NCBI RefSeq assembly: GCF_009498275.1
Contig: NZ_CP045643.1
Location: forward strand, 6,820,001-6,884,000
DNA: 64,000 nucleotides
Source: Streptomyces fagopyri
GTDB lineage: Bacteria; Actinomycetota; Actinomycetes; Streptomycetales; Streptomycetaceae
Direction of reading: 5' to 3'
A model generated the notes under the pieces. It saw only the letters and a program-made list of their open reading frames with translations. It did no database searches and was not told where the DNA came from. A program made the position numbers and the translations under genes. Below, piece by piece: positions 61,978 through 64,000 of this stretch; the first letter of the stretch is position 1, and every line of letters begins with the position of its first letter.

Positions 61978-62219
61978 TCAAGCGTGCCGGCGTGTGAATT
62001 GGGTGGCATCACAGGGTCCGGGGGCCGGCTACGCCCTCGGACCCGCTTCCCGTTCCCGGATACGCTTCCCGTTCCCGTTCCGCATCCGTTTTCCGTGGGC
62101 GCGAACGGAGTTGCGTTCATAAAGAACGCGGATCTCCCGAAAAGCGTCACCTCGTCGAAACGCCCGCGGCCCTTTCCGTCCGGGCAGGCGAACTACCCTG
62201 GTCCTGAAGAGCCCGGCCG

Positions 62220-64000
62220 ATGTCGCCCGAAGGCACCCCGCCCTCGCCCGACTGGAGCCCCGTGTCCCGCCTCAGCGCCGCCGTACCGCCCTGGCTCGCC
62301 CACGCCCTGCGCACGCAGCGGGGCCCCGTGCCCTGGAACGCGGTCGTACGAGGTGCCCTGGCCGCCGGACCCCTCCTGCTCGTCGCCGTACTGAGCCACG
62401 ACACCTCCGCCGGTGTCGTCGCGGCCCTCGGCGCCATGCTCGCCGGGATCAACGACCGGCCGGGAAGCCGTCGGGCCGCGGTCAGGCGGCTCGGAGTGCC
62501 GGCGCTCGCGGGAGCCGGTGGACTGCTCGCGGGTTCGTACGCGGGACAGTACGCCGGGGCGGTGACGCTCACCCTGCTTCTCACGGTGCTCGGGCTGTTC
62601 GCCGGAGCCGTCAGCGCGGTCGGTCCCGTCGCGAGCGCGGCCGGGACGCAGCTGCTCGTCGCCTCCGCCATCGGGGCCGGGATGCCCCTGCCCGAGCCCG
62701 GCTGGCAGCGGGCGCTCCTCTTCCTCGGCGGGGCCGGCTGGCTGCTCGCGTTGCGGCTCGCCCTGCCCACCCCCGGAGCCACCGCCGGGGACTACCGGTT
62801 CGACGGAGAGCGGCACGCCGTAGGCGCGGTGTACGAGGCGGTCGCCGCGCTGCTCGAAGCGGTCGGGGGGCCGGACGCGCCCCGCCACCGGGCCGCGCTC
62901 ACCGCCGCACTCGATCACGCCCAGGACGCGCTCGACGGACCCCGGCTGCGCCGCCGCGCCGGTTGCGCGGCCGAGCGCCGACTGCACGCCCAGTACGCCG
63001 CCGCACTGCCGCTCGCCGAGGCCGCGACCGCCCTCGCCTGGGCGGGCGACCCGTTACCAGCGCGGGCCGCGCAGGGGCCACGTCGACTCGCCGTCGCCGT
63101 ACGCACCGGCACGCACACCGGCGCGTTGCCCGCGCCCGCCCGCTCCGCGCCCGCCCTGCGCGCCCTCGACGACGCGCTGCTGCACGCGGCCGACACCTTC
63201 GACAGGGAGGGCCGGAGGGGCGGTGAAGGCGGGAGGGGCGGCGGATGCCGGAGAGGTGGAAGGGGCCTGAGAGGTGACAGGGGCCAGAGGGGCGAGGGAG
63301 CCCGGGGAGGGCAGGGAGAGCAAGGAGGCAGGAGCGGCGCCGGACAGCGCCCGCACATCCGGCGCCGGACCGCCCCGTCCCTCGTGCGCACCGCCTTCGG
63401 TTCCGGCGGACGCGAGTACGGGCTGCGCGTCGGTCTCTGCTTCGGCGCCGGCGCGGCCGTCGCCCAGGCCCTGCACCACACCCGCTGGTACGGCAGCCAC
63501 CCTCACTGGTACTGGCTCCCCGCCACGGCCGTCTTCCTCGTCAAGCCCGATCTCGGACCGCTCGCCTCGCGGGTGATCTGCCGGGCCGCGGGGACCGTGC
63601 TGGGCGCCGTCGTCTTCGCCGGCCTCGCCGCGCTGCTGCCGAGGCCGGCCGGGCCGGTCGCCCTGGTCGCGCTCTGCGGCGCGCTGATCCCCGTCGCCAC
63701 CCGGCACTTCGCCGCGCAGACCGCCGTCGTCACCGTCCTCGTGCTCTGCCTGGTCGTGGTGGGAGGAGAACCGCAGGCCTCCTGGAACCGGATCGGCGAG
63801 ACGCTGCTGGCGTGCGCGATCGTGCTGCTCGTCGGGCATCTGCCGGCGCTCGGGCAGCGCGCGGGAGGGGTACGGGCCCGGCTCACCCGCGCCGCCGAGG
63901 CCGCCCACGCCTATCTCGCCCATGTCCTGGACGACGGCACGACGGACGACCGGACAGGCCGGTGGGTGCTGCGCCGTGAGGCCTACCGGTCGCTGGCCGA
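62220..64000 (+). CDS. FUSC-family membrane protein (aromatic-acid-exporter-like), partial, with a TTA codon
   Basis: The frame is open to the window edge, at least 593 residues. Two membrane blocks of the FUSC type: LAAGPLLLVAVLSHDTSAGVVAALGAMLAGINDRPG with further helices (about 40-180), and LRVGLCFGAGAAVAQALHHTRWYGSHPHWYWLPATAVFLVKPDLGPLASRVICRAAGTVLGAVVF (about 400-465), the second carrying the family signature. Between them is a soluble helical part and a Gly/Arg-rich linker (about 330-375). A TTA leucine codon at 63054-63056 is in frame, so translation may depend on the bldA tRNA. Start ATG 62220, or GTG 62262 with GGAG upstream. Confidence 0.78.
   Translation, partial: MSPEGTPPSPDWSPVSRLSAAVPPWLAHALRTQRGPVPWNAVVRGALAAGPLLLVAVLSHDTSAGVVAALGAMLAGINDRPGSRRAAVRRLGVPALAGAGGLLAGSYAGQYAGAVTLTLLLTVLGLFAGAVSAVGPVASAAGTQLLVASAIGAGMPLPEPGWQRALLFLGGAGWLLALRLALPTPGATAGDYRFDGERHAVGAVYEAVAALLEAVGGPDAPRHRAALTAALDHAQDALDGPRLRRRAGCAAERRLHAQYAAALPLAEAATALAWAGDPLPARAAQGPRRLAVAVRTGTHTGALPAPARSAPALRALDDALLHAADTFDREGRRGGEGGRGGGCRRGGRGLRGDRGQRGEGARGGQGEQGGRSGAGQRPHIRRRTAPSLVRTAFGSGGREYGLRVGLCFGAGAAVAQALHHTRWYGSHPHWYWLPATAVFLVKPDLGPLASRVICRAAGTVLGAVVFAGLAALLPRPAGPVALVALCGALIPVATRHFAAQTAVVTVLVLCLVVVGGEPQASWNRIGETLLACAIVLLVGHLPALGQRAGGVRARLTRAAEAAHAYLAHVLDDGTTDDRTGRWVLRREAYRSLA

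Noticed and set aside
61671..61980. Two-piece (permuted) tmRNA
   Set aside because: tmRNA lacks a standard D-stem and carries a tag-coding frame with a defined resume codon. Both D-arms here are canonical and no tag frame was found.

Overview
This is a high-GC actinobacterial chromosome segment, almost certainly Streptomyces. The reasons are the strong GC bias at third codon positions, many GTG starts and four-base ATGA/GTGA overlaps, a leaderless promoter style, and Streptomyces lineage genes (a griseus-type trypsin, DesA/DesB, and the XRE/DUF397/HATPase triad). The run pyruvate kinase - ANTAR response regulator - branched-chain amino-acid ABC transporter - formate-dehydrogenase-like oxidoreductase - polA - rpsA - coaE matches, as I recall it, a conserved core block of Streptomyces chromosomes. 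No plasmid, prophage, insertion sequence or CRISPR array was seen.

Layout. 1-5.9 kb: a cholesterol/bile-acid C/D-ring (HIP) catabolic locus. echA20-ipdA-ipdB-ipdC run on the minus strand, with two SDR genes divergent, around a KstR2-like operator. An antitoxin gene is translationally coupled to the end of ipdC, followed by a shrunken toxin remnant. 6-9.9 kb: a frameshifted small membrane-protein gene, an ankyrin/HEAT protein, a zinc-protease-like protein, and a secreted trypsin behind AdpA-like sites. 10-16.5 kb: GH35 beta-galactosidase with a divergent AraC regulator, chorismate mutase, a stand-alone receiver protein and aminopeptidase N. 17-20 kb: desA-desB without desC/desD. 20-25.4 kb: secreted 5'-nucleotidase, SIMPL protein, pyruvate kinase, a free-standing LAGLIDADG protein, and an unusual short tRNA with anticodon CAA. 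25.5-38.8 kb: PdtaR-like antiterminator, livKHMGF, thioesterase, molybdopterin oxidoreductase and DNA polymerase I. 39-47 kb: wall/envelope and unknown proteins and the HrpB helicase. 47-54 kb: methyltransferase, ribosomal protein S1, a secreted beta-helix protein, PAC2 protein, CoaE and a TPR protein. 54-61 kb: small conserved proteins, acyltransferase, DoxX, an S4 protein, a family-5 uracil-DNA glycosylase, proline iminopeptidase and the XRE/DUF397/HATPase regulatory triad. 60.9-62 kb: a protein of unknown function followed by two structured RNAs. 62.2 kb to the end: a FUSC-type membrane protein containing a TTA codon, cut by the window edge.

The most unusual object is at 61.67-61.98 kb. 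Two consecutive stretches each hold a complete set of tRNA-body parts (T-arm, acceptor stem, D-arm) in circularly permuted order: the 3' half lies upstream of the 5' half. The acceptor strands pair 7/7 within each permuted unit, and the acceptor stem is closed by a loop instead of ending in CCA. The position of the anticodon arm is extended into a long stem made from the two ends of the RNA. This is the architecture described for bacterial YrlA-type Y RNAs. Here there are two units directly after an uncharacterised gene, and no Ro60/TROVE gene is in the window.

Other things to note are short tandem repeats in several intergenic gaps (a 7-bp unit x14 after polA, a 16-bp unit after pepN, a 21-bp unit x4 near 56.5 kb), repeat-encoded low-complexity tails on otherwise ordinary enzymes, and several perfect bidirectional terminators between convergent genes.
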